64,000 bases of DNA from Gammaproteobacteria bacterium (GTDB lineage Bacteria; Pseudomonadota; Gammaproteobacteria; Pseudomonadales; Pseudohongiellaceae), in assembly GCA_029245395.1 (NCBI GenBank), contig JAQWPL010000018.1:62001-126000 (forward strand). Direction: 5' to 3'. Made by a program: the position numbers and the translations under genes. The notes under the pieces are model-generated. The model was not told the DNA's origin. It did no database searches and saw only the letters and a list, made by a program, of their open reading frames with translations. Positions 18,134 through 27,176 of the stretch are shown piece by piece (within the stretch, counting starts at the first letter, position 1; the number at the start of each line of letters is the position of its first letter).

Positions 18134-19456
18134 CTAGACGAGTTCGCCACGTAGCGAATTGGGCAGGGCGCCGGTAATCTTCATGTCCACGATTTGCCCG
18201 ATAACATCCATGGTATCGGTGCGGAAATTAACTATCCGGTTGTTTTCGGTACGCCCCTGCAGTTCGCCGGGGTCTTTTTTAGAAGTGCCAGTCACAAGAA
18301 CAGATTCAATAGTGCCAACCATGGCTTCACTGATGCTTCCGGCATGTTGCAGGATGCGGGTTTGCAAGATGCTCAGCCGTTGCTTTTTTACTTCCATGGG
18401 CGTTTCATCGGCTAGCTCTGCAGCCGGAGTACCAGGACGAGCACTGTAGATAAAACTGAAACTGTGATCAAAGCCGATGTCGGCTATGAGATTCATGGTG
18501 TCTTCAAAATCTTTATCCGTTTCACCGGGAAAACCTACAATGAAATCCGAAGAAATACTGATGTTGGGGCGGATAGCACGGATTTTTCTGATGGTGGATT
18601 TGTATTCCAGCACAGTATGGTTACGTTTCATCATGGCGAGTATTCTGTCTGAGCCATGCTGCACAGGCAGGTGCAGGTGGCTGACCAGTTCAGGCACACT
18701 GTCATAGGTATCAATCAGGTTCTGGTTGAATTCTACCGGGTGGGAGGTGGTGTAACGAATACGGTCAATACCTTCGATGGCGGCAACATAGGTGACCAGT
18801 GTGGCCATGTCGATGATCTCGCCCTCAAAGCTGAGGCCGCGGTAGGCATTCACGTTCTGACCCAACAGGTTAATTTCCCTGACTCCCTGATTAGCCAGAA
18901 CAACGGCTTCCGCAAGAATATCATCCAGGGGCCGACTCACTTCCTCTCCCCTTGTATAGGGCACAACACAGAATGAGCAGTATTTACTGCATCCTTCCTG
19001 GATAGTCAGGAAAGCCTGGCATTCATCAGCTTTAGGCTCTGGCAGGCGGTCAAATTTTTCTATTTCCGGGAAACTGATATCGACCACAGGTTTACCGGTT
19101 CCTGAGGCATCCAGCATTTCCGGGAGCCGATGCAGGGTCTGGGGCCCAAATATCACATCAACATAAGGGGCTCTTTTACCAATCATTGCCCCTTCCTGGC
19201 TGGCTACGCAGCCCCCGACAGCAATTTTCAGATCTGGTTTGGCGGTTTTCAGCTTACGCCAGCGACCGAGTTGGTGAAATACTTTTTCTTGTGCTTTTTC
19301 CCTTATAGAACAAGTATTTAGAAGCAATACGTCGGCATCTTCAGCGGTGTCGGTTAATTCCATTTCGCGGCTTTCATGGAGCAGGTCGAACATGCGCGAA
19401 GAATCATATTCATTCATCTGGCAGCCGTGAGTTTTGATGAAGACTTTTTTGCCCAT
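18134..19456 (-). CDS. miaB: tRNA-2-methylthio-N6-dimethylallyladenosine synthase MiaB
   Basis: Radical SAM methylthiotransferase that adds the 2-methylthio group to i6A37 of tRNAs. The N-terminal UPF0004 domain supplies Cys12, Cys49 and Cys83 for the auxiliary cluster; the radical SAM triad is Cys156, Cys160, Cys163 (CSKYCSFC); a C-terminal TRAM domain follows ([19 protein letters not shown]). 440 residues, standard length. The product i6A derivative is the substrate of MiaE, also in this window. It normally leads the ybeZ-ybeY-corC-lnt operon but is separated from it here by the microcin-like cassette. Confidence 0.97.
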   Translation of the reverse strand: MGKKVFIKTHGCQMNEYDSSRMFDLLHESREMELTDTAEDADVLLLNTCSIREKAQEKVFHQLGRWRKLKTAKPDLKIAVGGCVASQEGAMIGKRAPYVDVIFGPQTLHRLPEMLDASGTGKPVVDISFPEIEKFDRLPEPKADECQAFLTIQEGCSKYCSFCVVPYTRGEEVSRPLDDILAEAVVLANQGVREINLLGQNVNAYRGLSFEGEIIDMATLVTYVAAIEGIDRIRYTTSHPVEFNQNLIDTYDSVPELVSHLHLPVQHGSDRILAMMKRNHTVLEYKSTIRKIRAIRPNISISSDFIVGFPGETDKDFEDTMNLIADIGFDHSFSFIYSARPGTPAAELADETPMEVKKQRLSILQTRILQHAGSISEAMVGTIESVLVTGTSKKDPGELQGRTENNRIVNFRTDTMDVIGQIVDMKITGALPNSLRGELV

Positions 19457-19660
19457 GCGGAGGGTCTGGTTCAGAGCAGTTAAAAAGGAGGTCGATTATA
19501 ACGGCTTCGCTACCAACATCCTATAACCATCAAATTGGTCGAGTGTAGGCCGTTATTGCGGTAGGAGATCAGGTTCATTTAAGCTGCAATTGCAAAAAGC
19601 CCTTGTAAATCCCGAAAAAACCCTGATATTAGGGTCCTGTATCCTTTATTGGTATGAACC

Positions 19661-19999
19661 ATGGCCAAATCCAGCAAAGAACCTATCTACAAAATTACCT
19701 TTCTGAACAAGGGAAAGGTGTATGAAGTGTTTGCTAAACAAGTGTACTCAAGCGATCTCTTTGGCTTTATAGAAATCGAGGACTTTATTTTCGGTGAGCG
19801 CTCAAAAGTGGTTGTTGACCCTGGCGAGGAAAAGCTGAAGGCAGAATTCCAGGACGTAAAACGCAGTTTTATTCCCATGCAGGCCATTATCCGAATTGAT
19901 GAAGTGGAAAAGGAAGGCATCAGTAAAATTGAAAGCGGTGATAATATTGCGCCGTTTCCCACATTGATTTCTCCACAGGGGAGTACCGGGGAGAACTAA
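19661..19999 (+). CDS. DUF1820 family protein
   Basis: 112-residue cytoplasmic protein of the DUF1820 family, widespread in gammaproteobacteria and of unknown function. Typical segments are FLNKGKVYEVFAKQV, FGFIEIEDFIFGE, and VVDPGEEKLKAEF followed by SFIPMQAIIRIDEVEKEG. It is divergent from miaB (204 bp gap), a neighbourhood seen in other gammaproteobacteria. A hairpin terminator follows 51 bp after the stop, so it is probably a single-gene unit. Confidence 0.88.
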   Translation: MAKSSKEPIYKITFLNKGKVYEVFAKQVYSSDLFGFIEIEDFIFGERSKVVVDPGEEKLKAEFQDVKRSFIPMQAIIRIDEVEKEGISKIESGDNIAPFPTLISPQGSTGEN

Positions 20000-20050
20000 G
20001 CGTTTATCACGGAGAACGGCAGATAATATTCTGCAATAAAGGTTATATAA

Positions 20051-20079
20051 AAGGTGTCTGAATTCAGGCGCCTTTTTTT
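20051..20079 (+). terminator. Intrinsic terminator after the DUF1820 gene
   Basis: A 10-bp stem (AAGGTGTCTG and CAGGCGCCTT, two G-U pairs in RNA) with an AATT loop, followed by seven T residues. It has the standard form of a Rho-independent terminator. Confidence 0.85.
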
Positions 20080-20188
20080 ATACCTGAAGTTTATGATTTG
20101 TAACTAAAGCTTCAGCACTTTATTCAAGTAGAAAGATAAAATATATAGTTTTGGTTTTTTCATTAATTCAGAAAAAGGGATAAATAAT

Positions 20189-21049
20189 ATGGCTGAAAAA
20201 TTACCTCAGGAAATTGAATCCGCCAGTTGGGCTGGTGAGATGGGTGAGAAGTGGAACAACTACGTGGAAGAATTCGAGGGCATGATTGCGCCGGTAGGTT
20301 CTGCCGCAATCAGCCATGCCGGATTTGTCCCCGGAGAAAAAGTTATAGACATTGGCTGCGGTGGTGGTGCCACAACGTTTGAAATTGCCCCTCTGGTTAT
20401 CGATGAGGAAGGAAACGGCCAGGTTACAGGATTGGATTTATCGCAGACTCTGGTTAATACGGCGAACCAGCGTCTTACCGATTCAAGTTTGTCGAATGTG
20501 AATTTCCTTTGTGCTGATGCAGCCAAGGGAAGTCTTGATACAACATACGACGTGTTGTTTTCCCGCTTTGGTGTCATGTTTTTCGAAGATCCGTATGCGG
20601 CGTTTCAAAATATGCGCATTTTCTTGAAGGACGGTGGACGTATCAGTTTTGTGTGCTGGGGGCCGCCCTCTGAACAACCGTGGGTAGGACAACTAATGGC
20701 AATTGCCACAAAGTATGTAGATTTGCCTGCCCCGGTGCCCAATGCTCCCGGGCCTTTTGCCTTTGGTGACAAAGACTACCTCAGAGATATCCTGGAAAAG
20801 GCTCACTTCAATAACATTGAAATCACGCGCTGGACCGGCAATCAACAGCTGGGTGGTCCTGGGGCTACCCCTGAAAGTGCCGCCCGTTTTGTTATGGATG
20901 CGCTGTTTCTGGGTGATGCTCTGGCTGATCAATCTGACGCTGTAAAGGAGCAGGCCTATAACGATGCCGTTGAATTGCTGCAAGGATTTGTGGTGGATGG
21001 CAATGTGGAATTGCAGGGCTGCGCGTGGCTGGTACGGGCGACTTGCTGA
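20189..21049 (+). CDS. SAM-dependent methyltransferase (class I)
   Basis: 286-residue class I methyltransferase. Motif I is VIDIGCGGGATTFE (about 52-65), followed by GLDLSQTLV and the NVNFLCADAA segment for the adenine pocket. The later region DVLFSRFGVMFFEDP corresponds to motif IV in UbiE/COQ5-like and biotin-synthesis-like enzymes. Substrate unknown. It is followed 12 bp later by a TIGR01777 protein, suggesting a two-gene operon downstream of the DUF1820 terminator. Confidence 0.87.
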   Translation: MAEKLPQEIESASWAGEMGEKWNNYVEEFEGMIAPVGSAAISHAGFVPGEKVIDIGCGGGATTFEIAPLVIDEEGNGQVTGLDLSQTLVNTANQRLTDSSLSNVNFLCADAAKGSLDTTYDVLFSRFGVMFFEDPYAAFQNMRIFLKDGGRISFVCWGPPSEQPWVGQLMAIATKYVDLPAPVPNAPGPFAFGDKDYLRDILEKAHFNNIEITRWTGNQQLGGPGATPESAARFVMDALFLGDALADQSDAVKEQAYNDAVELLQGFVVDGNVELQGCAWLVRATC

Positions 21050-21061
21050 GGAGACACTCTT

Positions 21062-21970
21062 ATGGCTAATTTTTTGATAACCGGTGGTACCGGATTCATA
21101 GGCCGAGTACTGGTGCAAAGCCTGGCAAAAGCAGGGCACCATGCCACCGTTATTACACGGCAACCCGCTAAATATGCGGGTCGCATGGGAGATACTGTTC
21201 ATTATGTAAGTACTTTCGGTGACATCAAAGACAACGCGGTTTTCCAGGCAGTGATCAACCTGGGGGGTGAGGGCATTGGCGATAAGCCCTGGAGTGAAAA
21301 ACGCAAACAGGTACTTTTCGATAGCCGCATAGGACTGACGAGCCATCTGGTGGCATGCCTCAAGCGGTTGAATACAAAACCAGAAGTGATGATCAGTGGT
21401 TCCGCTATAGGTTGGTATGGTGCTCAGGATGAAAGGCCACTTGGAGAGGATTCAGAATTTCACGCGGAGTTTACCCATGATCTTTGTCAGCAGTGGGAAG
21501 ACGCTGCCAGTGAGGTTAAAACTCTGGGCATCAGACTTTGCATAATTCGTCTTGGTCTGGTGCTGGGTAACAAAGGTGGAGTCCTGAAACGGCTCTTGCT
21601 GCCATTCCGAATGGGGCTGGGAGGTCGAATAGGCACTGGCAAGCAGATGATGTCATGGGTGCACATCGATGATGTAATCAAAGCGCTTAACTTACTTATC
21701 AATAGCCCGCAGCTAGAAGGTGTTTTCAATGTCACAGCACCAGGATCTGTCAGTAATTCAGAATTTACTCGCTGTCTGGCCAGCACCCTCAGCAGGCCAG
21801 CCTTTTTCCCACTTCCATCTGTTGTAGTTAAGCTTCTGTTTGGTGAAATGGGTGATCGGTTGTTGCTGCAAGGTCAGAATGTCGTACCAAACAGATTCCT
21901 TGAATCCGGATATGCCTTTGAATATCCGGTTCTGGAAGAGGCCCTGGCACAAATTCTTCATAGTAAATGA
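21062..21970 (+). CDS. TIGR01777-type nucleotide-sugar-epimerase-like protein (YfcH family)
   Basis: 302-residue extended SDR-like protein of the YfcH/TIGR01777 group. The N-terminal NAD(P) motif is TGGTGFIG (residues 7-14). Further hallmarks are VINLGGEGIGDKPWSEKRKQ, the GSAIGWYG active-site-like segment, RIGTGKQMMSWVHIDD and a C-terminal DUF1731 domain. The exact reaction is unknown; relatives affect cell division or lipid metabolism in some bacteria. It is probably co-transcribed with the methyltransferase before it. Confidence 0.9.
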   Translation: MANFLITGGTGFIGRVLVQSLAKAGHHATVITRQPAKYAGRMGDTVHYVSTFGDIKDNAVFQAVINLGGEGIGDKPWSEKRKQVLFDSRIGLTSHLVACLKRLNTKPEVMISGSAIGWYGAQDERPLGEDSEFHAEFTHDLCQQWEDAASEVKTLGIRLCIIRLGLVLGNKGGVLKRLLLPFRMGLGGRIGTGKQMMSWVHIDDVIKALNLLINSPQLEGVFNVTAPGSVSNSEFTRCLASTLSRPAFFPLPSVVVKLLFGEMGDRLLLQGQNVVPNRFLESGYAFEYPVLEEALAQILHSK

Positions 21971-22084
21971 ACAGTTGAAGAATAGTTGAAGCCTACAAAG
22001 AAGTGCGGCACCTCACACTTTTAGTGTTATTTGTAGTGAAACCTGTGATAGACGTCATGTTTTTTCTGTAACCCGATATTTTCT

Positions 22085-22101
22085 TAGTGACGGCATCACT
22101 A
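22085..22101. promoter_or_regulatory. Palindrome upstream of the PilZ gene
   Basis: TAGTGA, 5-base spacer, TCACTA: a perfect 6-bp inverted repeat 42 bp before the PilZ start codon. It may be an operator or a leader hairpin; no partner regulator is identifiable. Confidence 0.3.
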
Positions 22102-22143
22102 GAATCTGTATGTAGATTTCCTTAACTCAACTTTGGGTGCCCT

Positions 22144-22524
22144 ATGAAAGAAAGAGGCGCATTTCCAAGATACCCGATTACCTTCCCGGTAAAAGTAGTA
22201 ATTGATGGAGCAGAAAAAAAGCACACGTTTAATACTCAATGTGTTGATATTTCTCGTTCCAGTGTCCAGATAAGTTGCGACAGTGCGATGGTCGAAGCTT
22301 TACTGGCACAAGAAAATTATCCCCATATGGTTGATCTGGATTTCAGTATCCCCGATGGTTCGGTTTTCAGTATTTTTAGTCAGGTTGTCACACACAGGCG
22401 ACTTGCGCAGAATCAATACTACCTTGTGCTGGTATTCAATGAATTCCATAAAGGCACAGACGGACAGTTGGCTGAATATCTGAAGGATTTTGAATTAGGC
22501 GGATTCCGGGTCGATTCCGCCTGA
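22144..22524 (+). CDS. PilZ-domain protein
   Basis: 126-residue single-domain protein resembling PilZ, a cyclic-di-GMP receptor fold. The N-terminal arginines (RGAFPRYP) take the place of the RxxxR motif, and DISRSSVQI matches the D/N-x-S-x-x-G element except that the last glycine is replaced, so c-di-GMP binding is uncertain. Remaining strands (VDLDFSIPDG, FSQVVTHRR) fit the barrel. It is convergent with hemH with only 2 bp between the stop codons and no terminator. Confidence 0.72.
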   Translation: MKERGAFPRYPITFPVKVVIDGAEKKHTFNTQCVDISRSSVQISCDSAMVEALLAQENYPHMVDLDFSIPDGSVFSIFSQVVTHRRLAQNQYYLVLVFNEFHKGTDGQLAEYLKDFELGGFRVDSA

Positions 22525-22526
22525 GA

Positions 22527-23558
22527 TTAACCTGCCGTTTCTGGATCTTGTGCCCATTCTGACAAGGTATCGACCCAGGCGGGATGAGAATTCAGACAGG
22601 GAACCAGAATCAGCGATTCACCCCCTGCTTGTTTAAACTGTTCTGCTCCCTGGATTTCTATTTCCTCCAGCGTTTCCAAACAATCTGTCACGAAAGCCGG
22701 ACATAACACCAAAATTTTCTTCACACCATTGCCCGCCAGTTTCTTTAACGTTTCTTCAGTACTGGGTTCCAGCCATTTGGCCTTTCCCAACCTGGATTGA
22801 AAACTCACTGTATATTGATCTTCGTTAAGACCCGCTTTCTCAACAAATAGTCTTGTGGTTTCATAAACCTGGTGACGATAACAGGTTGCATGCGCTAGTG
22901 AGGGCAAAGTGCAGCAATCTGCCGTTTTCAGGCAGTGTGAATTCGTAGGGTCCGCTTTGGTTAGATGCAGTTCTGGCAAGCCATGGTAACTGAACAGAAT
23001 ATGATCATATGACTCAGTGTTTTGCAGAGACTCTGAAGCGCTGGATACCAGGGCTTGTATGTAATCCGGCTTATTGTAGAAAGGGCTGAGAACAGTCAGG
23101 GTGAGATCCAGGTTGTGCTTGCTGATGACTTTTTCCGCCTCCTTGAATGACGTTGTCACTGTGCTTTCGGCATAATGCGGAAACAGGGGTATAAACAGTA
23201 TTTCTTCAATGTCAGGTTCATTGGCAAGCCTGAGCAATTCTGATTCGATAGAGGGTTTGCCATAGCGCATGCTCATGCCAACTGGCATTTCTACTTTTTT
23301 TTGCAGTGATTCCAGCAAATCAATCGACAGGGCAATCAGGGGAGAACCGCGATCAGTCCAGACACTTTGGTATGCTTTTGCGGAATTTTTTGGCCGGAAA
23401 GGCAGCACAAACAACCCAACAATCAGGCGTCTGAGTATCCACGGCAACTGAATAACGTAGGGGTCCATTAGAAACTGATTCAGATAACGCCTGACGGAAG
23501 AGACATCGGTGTTATCCGGCGAACCAAGGTTGGCTAAAAGAACTGCGCGTTTTCCCAT
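22527..23558 (-). CDS. hemH: Ferrochelatase
   Basis: Inserts ferrous iron into protoporphyrin IX, the last step of heme synthesis, at the cytoplasmic face of the inner membrane. 343 residues, usual bacterial length. Typical segments: VLLANLGSPD at the N-terminus, YGKPSIESEL, FPHYAESTVTTSF (catalytic-loop region), FSYHGLPELHL with the conserved active-site histidine, and CPAFVTDCLETLEEIE at the C-terminus containing the conserved glutamate. Several clustered cysteines (DCCTLPSLAHATC) are seen in some [2Fe-2S]-containing ferrochelatases. It is divergent from the sirB-like gene. Confidence 0.96.
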   Translation of the reverse strand: MGKRAVLLANLGSPDNTDVSSVRRYLNQFLMDPYVIQLPWILRRLIVGLFVLPFRPKNSAKAYQSVWTDRGSPLIALSIDLLESLQKKVEMPVGMSMRYGKPSIESELLRLANEPDIEEILFIPLFPHYAESTVTTSFKEAEKVISKHNLDLTLTVLSPFYNKPDYIQALVSSASESLQNTESYDHILFSYHGLPELHLTKADPTNSHCLKTADCCTLPSLAHATCYRHQVYETTRLFVEKAGLNEDQYTVSFQSRLGKAKWLEPSTEETLKKLAGNGVKKILVLCPAFVTDCLETLEEIEIQGAEQFKQAGGESLILVPCLNSHPAWVDTLSEWAQDPETAG

Positions 23559-23588
23559 AGATCTATTTCTGAATTTGCTGCGTAAAAA
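23559..23588 (+). promoter_or_regulatory. Candidate ECF (RpoE/ChrR-type) promoter for the photolyase operon
   Basis: AGATCT, 18-base spacer, TAAAAA, located 72 bp before the sirB-like gene. It resembles the site in front of the NTF2-like gene at 27936 (TGATCT - 18 - TATAAA), and both spacers begin ATT and end TGCTGCG. The first base of the -35 deviates from TGATC. Assignment to the ECF sigma factor is inference. Confidence 0.45.
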
Positions 23589-23659
23589 GTAATAGGCACG
23601 GAGTAATGTTTGTAACGTGGCAGGTCGTTATAAAATTACCAAAATAACCCGTTCATTAT

Positions 23660-24103
23660 ATGTCAGTTTTATACGTATTACCTGATTCAATGGATGCTTC
23701 CTTGGACACTACTATGGAATCTAATCTGATCTTGCTTGCCCATGGCAGCAAAGACAAAAATTGGTGCCAGACCTTTAAAGGCGGACTGCAAACCATCAAC
23801 AAGAACCTTGATCATGATGCTGTTCTGGCTTACATGGAGATGGCCACGCCAAGTCTGGAAACCGTAATCAGCACTCGTTATTTGCTCGGCGTAAGAAGTT
23901 TCAGGGTGTTACCGCTATTCTTTGCTGCCGGGCGCCATTTGCTGCAAGATGTGCCAGAACAAATTTGCAAACTGCAATCCAGGTATAATGATCTGGAGAT
24001 TGAATTGTTGAAAAATGTCGGTGAGCATGAATTATTCTGGCAATTTCTTGGCAATATGATTGCAAACGAGAATTTATCAGTAAATCAATTACAGACATGT
24101 TAA
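23660..24103 (+). CDS. CbiX/SirB-like chelatase family protein
   Basis: 147-residue single-domain protein of the CbiX/SirB (sirohydrochlorin chelatase-like) fold. The signature ILLAHGSKDKNW carries the metal-site histidine, and the central LPLFFAAGRHLLQDVP segment contains the second conserved histidine. A second ATG at 23714, directly before this motif, is an alternative start; neither has a clear ribosome site. It overlaps the DUF523/DUF1722 gene by 7 bp and may be translationally coupled to it. Its metal or tetrapyrrole substrate is unknown; hemH lies divergently next door. Confidence 0.82.
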   Translation: MSVLYVLPDSMDASLDTTMESNLILLAHGSKDKNWCQTFKGGLQTINKNLDHDAVLAYMEMATPSLETVISTRYLLGVRSFRVLPLFFAAGRHLLQDVPEQICKLQSRYNDLEIELLKNVGEHELFWQFLGNMIANENLSVNQLQTC

Positions 24104-25062
24104 TGAAACAGTACGATGAAAAGATCAGAGTAGGTATCAGTAGTTGCCTGCTGGGTGAAGAAGTACGTTATAACGGTGGGCATAAGCACTCTGTGTTTTG
24201 TACTCAAGAACTATCACGTTATTTTGAATTTATTTCAGAATGCCCTGAAGTCAGCATAGGCCTGGGCATACCACGCAAACCCATCAGACTGGTGGGTAAT
24301 CCGTCTGACCCGGATGTGGTTGGAGTGGATGACCCGGCCATCAATACCACGCAACCTCTCAAAGAATTTGCCCGGGAAAAGGTCAAGCAATTGCATGACT
24401 TGTGCGGGTACATTTTTATCAAGGGTTCGCCCAGCTGCGGTCTTTTCCGCGTCAAGGTTTATAACGACAATGGATTTCCACAGGAAGAAATGGGGCGGGG
24501 TGTCTATGCAAAAGTGTTCACTGATACCTATCCCTTGTTGCCCGTGGAAGAAGCTGGCAGGTTGCAGGATGCAGTGCTGCGTGAGAATTTTATTACGCGT
24601 GTCTTCGCCTATCATAACTGGCAGACCTTGAAACAGGGAGGTCTGACAGCAAAGAAGCTGGTTGATTTCCATTCCTGTTACAAATACTCACTGATGGCGC
24701 ACAATCCTCAATCTTATACCGATCTAGGCAGGATGCTGGCCGATGCCGGCAAGCAGGATTCAGAACAATTGGGCGAGAAATATTTCGCGGCCCTGATGAA
24801 TTCCCTGGAGCAAAAGGCCAGCCGAAAAAGCAATACAAATGTGCTTATGCATTTGCAGGGCTATCTGAAAAATTATTTAAACAGTAAAGAAAAAGAAAAG
24901 CTTGGAGAGGCTATCGAGCAGTATCGTAATGGTATCCTGCCGCTAATTGTGCCAGTGACCATGCTGCGCAGTTATTTTCATACGTATCCCAACGATTACA
25001 TTGCCTTGCAATCTTATCTGCAACCCTACCCGGATGACCTGAGTCTGAGAAACCAGATATGA
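24097..25062 (+). CDS. DUF523-DUF1722 fusion protein (YbgA-like)
   Basis: 321 residues with two domains. The N-terminal DUF523 half (about 5-150) has cysteines in GISSCLLGEEVRYNGGHK, SECPEVSIGLGIPR and IKGSPSCGLFRV, which may hold a metal or Fe-S cluster. The C-terminal DUF1722 (YbgA) half follows (VDFHSCYKYSLMAHNPQSY). E. coli ybgA lies directly upstream of the photolyase gene phr; the same order is seen here, with a 4-bp overlap into phrB. Thiouracil-desulfurase and light-linked roles have been suggested for such proteins; none can be shown here. Confidence 0.88.
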   Translation: MLMKQYDEKIRVGISSCLLGEEVRYNGGHKHSVFCTQELSRYFEFISECPEVSIGLGIPRKPIRLVGNPSDPDVVGVDDPAINTTQPLKEFAREKVKQLHDLCGYIFIKGSPSCGLFRVKVYNDNGFPQEEMGRGVYAKVFTDTYPLLPVEEAGRLQDAVLRENFITRVFAYHNWQTLKQGGLTAKKLVDFHSCYKYSLMAHNPQSYTDLGRMLADAGKQDSEQLGEKYFAALMNSLEQKASRKSNTNVLMHLQGYLKNYLNSKEKEKLGEAIEQYRNGILPLIVPVTMLRSYFHTYPNDYIALQSYLQPYPDDLSLRNQI

Positions 25063-26444
25063 ACCTTGTCTGGTTTCGCACGGACTTGCGCGTGCGTGAC
25101 AACATGGCCCTTGAGGCTGCCCTTGAAAAGGGGGGCGTGGTCGGCCTGTACATTGCAACCCCTAAGCAATGGCAAAGCCATGACGATGCTCCCATCAAAC
25201 TTGATTTCTGGCGGCGAAATCTGGAAGTGTTGGAGTTAAGTCTCAAAACGCTCAATATTCCTTTAATTTACTGCCAGGTCCCTGATTACAGTGCAGTTCC
25301 TGATGTCATCAGGAACGCACTCAGTACGTGGCAAATAGAATCATTGCACCTTAATGCCGAATATCCGCTCAACGAGGCGCGCCGTGACGCCAGGGTGATT
25401 TCTCTTGCAGAGAGTCAGGACGTGAATGTCTCAGTGCACCACGATCAGGTCTTACTGGAGCCCGGATCTGTGCTAAATAAGAGTGGAGCACCCTTTAAAG
25501 TGTTTACCCCGTTTGCAAAAAAATGCCGGGAAATGATTTATGTGCCAGACAGTATTAATACGCCGGCTAAAAGTGCTTCACCCCAGGTAAAACCTGCAAC
25601 TATTTCTGACATGGTAGAGCCCAGTGATATCGACTGGCCAGATCCCAATACGAATTGGTCAGATCTATGGCCTGCAGGTGAAAAGGCTGCCAATGAACGG
25701 CTGCAGGAATTTTGCAGTAACCCTATTACTGACTATAAACAGGATAGAGACTTTCCAGCCAATGATGGAACAAGTACGTTGTCCCCCTGGTTGAATACTG
25801 GCTTGATATCTATTCGTGATTGCTGGCAGCAGGCCACATCCATGCATAGTGGAGAGGGCGTGGAAACATGGAAAAATGAATTGCTGTGGCGGGAATTTTA
25901 TCGGCATATCATCCACCACACGCCTCATGTCAGCATGAACAAGGCATATCGCCGGGAACTGGACAAGATTCCCTGGCGTCATGACAAGGAAGAATTTGGT
26001 CAGTGGTGTAAAGGCAACACCGGTATCCCTATTATTGATGCCGCCATGCACCAGTTACTGGAGACCGGTTGGATGCATAATCGCCTGCGCATGATTACCG
26101 CCATGTTTCTTACCAAGCATTTACTTATTGACTGGCGTTGGGGTGAGAAATGGTTCATGACGCATTTAATAGACGGGGATTTCTCATCCAACAATGGTGG
26201 CTGGCAATGGAGTGCGTCTACAGGCACTGATGCATCACCCTATTTCAGAATATTTAATCCGGTGACTCAATCTAAACGCTTTGATGAGGCTGGAAATTTT
26301 ATCAGACGCTATGTCCCTGAACTTGAAGATCTGGACAATAAATCCATTCACGACCCCGGGTTATTTAAACCGGAATCCTATCCTGCTCCCTTGGTAGATC
26401 TAAAGTTTGGCAGGGAACGGGCATTGGCGGCTTTTAAAAAATAA
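25059..26444 (+). CDS. phrB: Deoxyribodipyrimidine photolyase
   Basis: Light-driven flavoenzyme that splits cyclobutane pyrimidine dimers in DNA. 461 residues, class I CPD photolyase length. The N-terminal antenna domain starts LVWFRTDLRVRDN; the FAD domain contains WKNELLWREFYRHI, TGWMHNRLRM and DGDFSSNNGGWQWSASTGTD, with the tryptophans expected for electron transfer. The start overlaps the DUF523/DUF1722 gene. It is convergent with the chrR-like anti-sigma gene with 7 bp between the stops. A role in photo-oxidative stress fits its neighbours. Confidence 0.97.
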   Translation: MNLVWFRTDLRVRDNMALEAALEKGGVVGLYIATPKQWQSHDDAPIKLDFWRRNLEVLELSLKTLNIPLIYCQVPDYSAVPDVIRNALSTWQIESLHLNAEYPLNEARRDARVISLAESQDVNVSVHHDQVLLEPGSVLNKSGAPFKVFTPFAKKCREMIYVPDSINTPAKSASPQVKPATISDMVEPSDIDWPDPNTNWSDLWPAGEKAANERLQEFCSNPITDYKQDRDFPANDGTSTLSPWLNTGLISIRDCWQQATSMHSGEGVETWKNELLWREFYRHIIHHTPHVSMNKAYRRELDKIPWRHDKEEFGQWCKGNTGIPIIDAAMHQLLETGWMHNRLRMITAMFLTKHLLIDWRWGEKWFMTHLIDGDFSSNNGGWQWSASTGTDASPYFRIFNPVTQSKRFDEAGNFIRRYVPELEDLDNKSIHDPGLFKPESYPAPLVDLKFGRERALAAFKK

Positions 26445-26451
26445 AAGTAGC

Positions 26452-27138
26452 TTAGCCTGAGCTGGTAGGTTTGTTCAAGAAAGGGGTGACCAAGCGATAA
26501 AACCAGTTGTTCATTACGATAGGCGCGTCGAGCGTTGCCAGACACAGGCAATCTTCATCTTGTGAAGCAACCGGCGTATGGGTTTCCCCGCTGGTACGCA
26601 CAATATAGTCACCTACATGATATCGGTCTTCCTGATCTGAGAAACTGCCTTTAAGTACAACAGTAATCTCATCACCACCATGGTGATGTTTTGGGATCTC
26701 GCCGCCAGCTTTAATTTCGAGCAGAGAAGATTCCCGTTGGCTGTCACCGGTTTGAATAGTGGAATAGCGAAATGTTTTGCCCAAATTGCGCCAGCCCAGT
26801 TTTTCAATGTCGCCGCCAGTAATTTTACGGATAGCTCTGGGTAAAGCTTCATGCTCGACAGGTGTGCTTTGGACTTGATTTGTATGTAATGTGCCAGGTT
26901 GAGCTTCCGGTTGTGGTGCGTCCAGTTTCTCCATGAGTTTGTCAAAGCTATCTGCATTGACGCTGTCAGGTGCCTGAGTCATAAATAATTCAGCACCCAG
27001 TTCCATTAACTCACTGATGTGCTTACGGCATGAATGACAGTAATGCAAATGAGCAGCAACACACAGGGCCTGGGACTCAGGCAGGCTGCCAGCCGCATAA
27101 TCTGTCAGGAATCGAGTGTCGGGATGATATTTAAGCAA
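26452..27138 (-). CDS. chrR: ChrR-type zinc anti-sigma factor
   Basis: 228-residue anti-sigma factor that would hold the adjacent ECF sigma factor inactive until singlet oxygen or a related signal releases it. The zinc ligands are visible: His5, His30, Cys34 and Cys37, with the same spacing as Rhodobacter ChrR. A cupin-like C-terminal domain carries IPKHHHGGDEITVVLKG and a later THTPVAS segment, the metal site thought to sense the signal. The start is TTG 27138 with no strong ribosome site. It lies 38 bp after the sigma gene, in the usual order. Confidence 0.92.
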   Translation of the reverse strand: MLKYHPDTRFLTDYAAGSLPESQALCVAAHLHYCHSCRKHISELMELGAELFMTQAPDSVNADSFDKLMEKLDAPQPEAQPGTLHTNQVQSTPVEHEALPRAIRKITGGDIEKLGWRNLGKTFRYSTIQTGDSQRESSLLEIKAGGEIPKHHHGGDEITVVLKGSFSDQEDRYHVGDYIVRTSGETHTPVASQDEDCLCLATLDAPIVMNNWFYRLVTPFLNKPTSSG

Positions 27139-27176
27139 TGTTTTGTACCAATTATTTTCAGATGATTAAGGTGTAT

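Noticed and set aside
18130-18165. Possible miaB terminator (TTCGC/GCGAA stem with a T-run on the minus strand)
   Set aside because: The stem is short, lies inside the coding end, and is about nine bases from the T-run, so it does not fit an intrinsic terminator well.
19616-19640. ACCCT...AGGGT inverted repeat before the DUF1820 gene
   Set aside because: Only 5 bp per arm, no further support; could be chance.
20693-21346. 217-codon minus-strand frame across the methyltransferase and TIGR01777 genes
   Set aside because: It spans two well-supported plus-strand genes, crosses their boundary, and has no family resemblance.
22144-22524. Taking the PilZ-like protein as a confirmed c-di-GMP receptor
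   Set aside because: The expected glycine of the second motif is replaced, so binding cannot be claimed from sequence.
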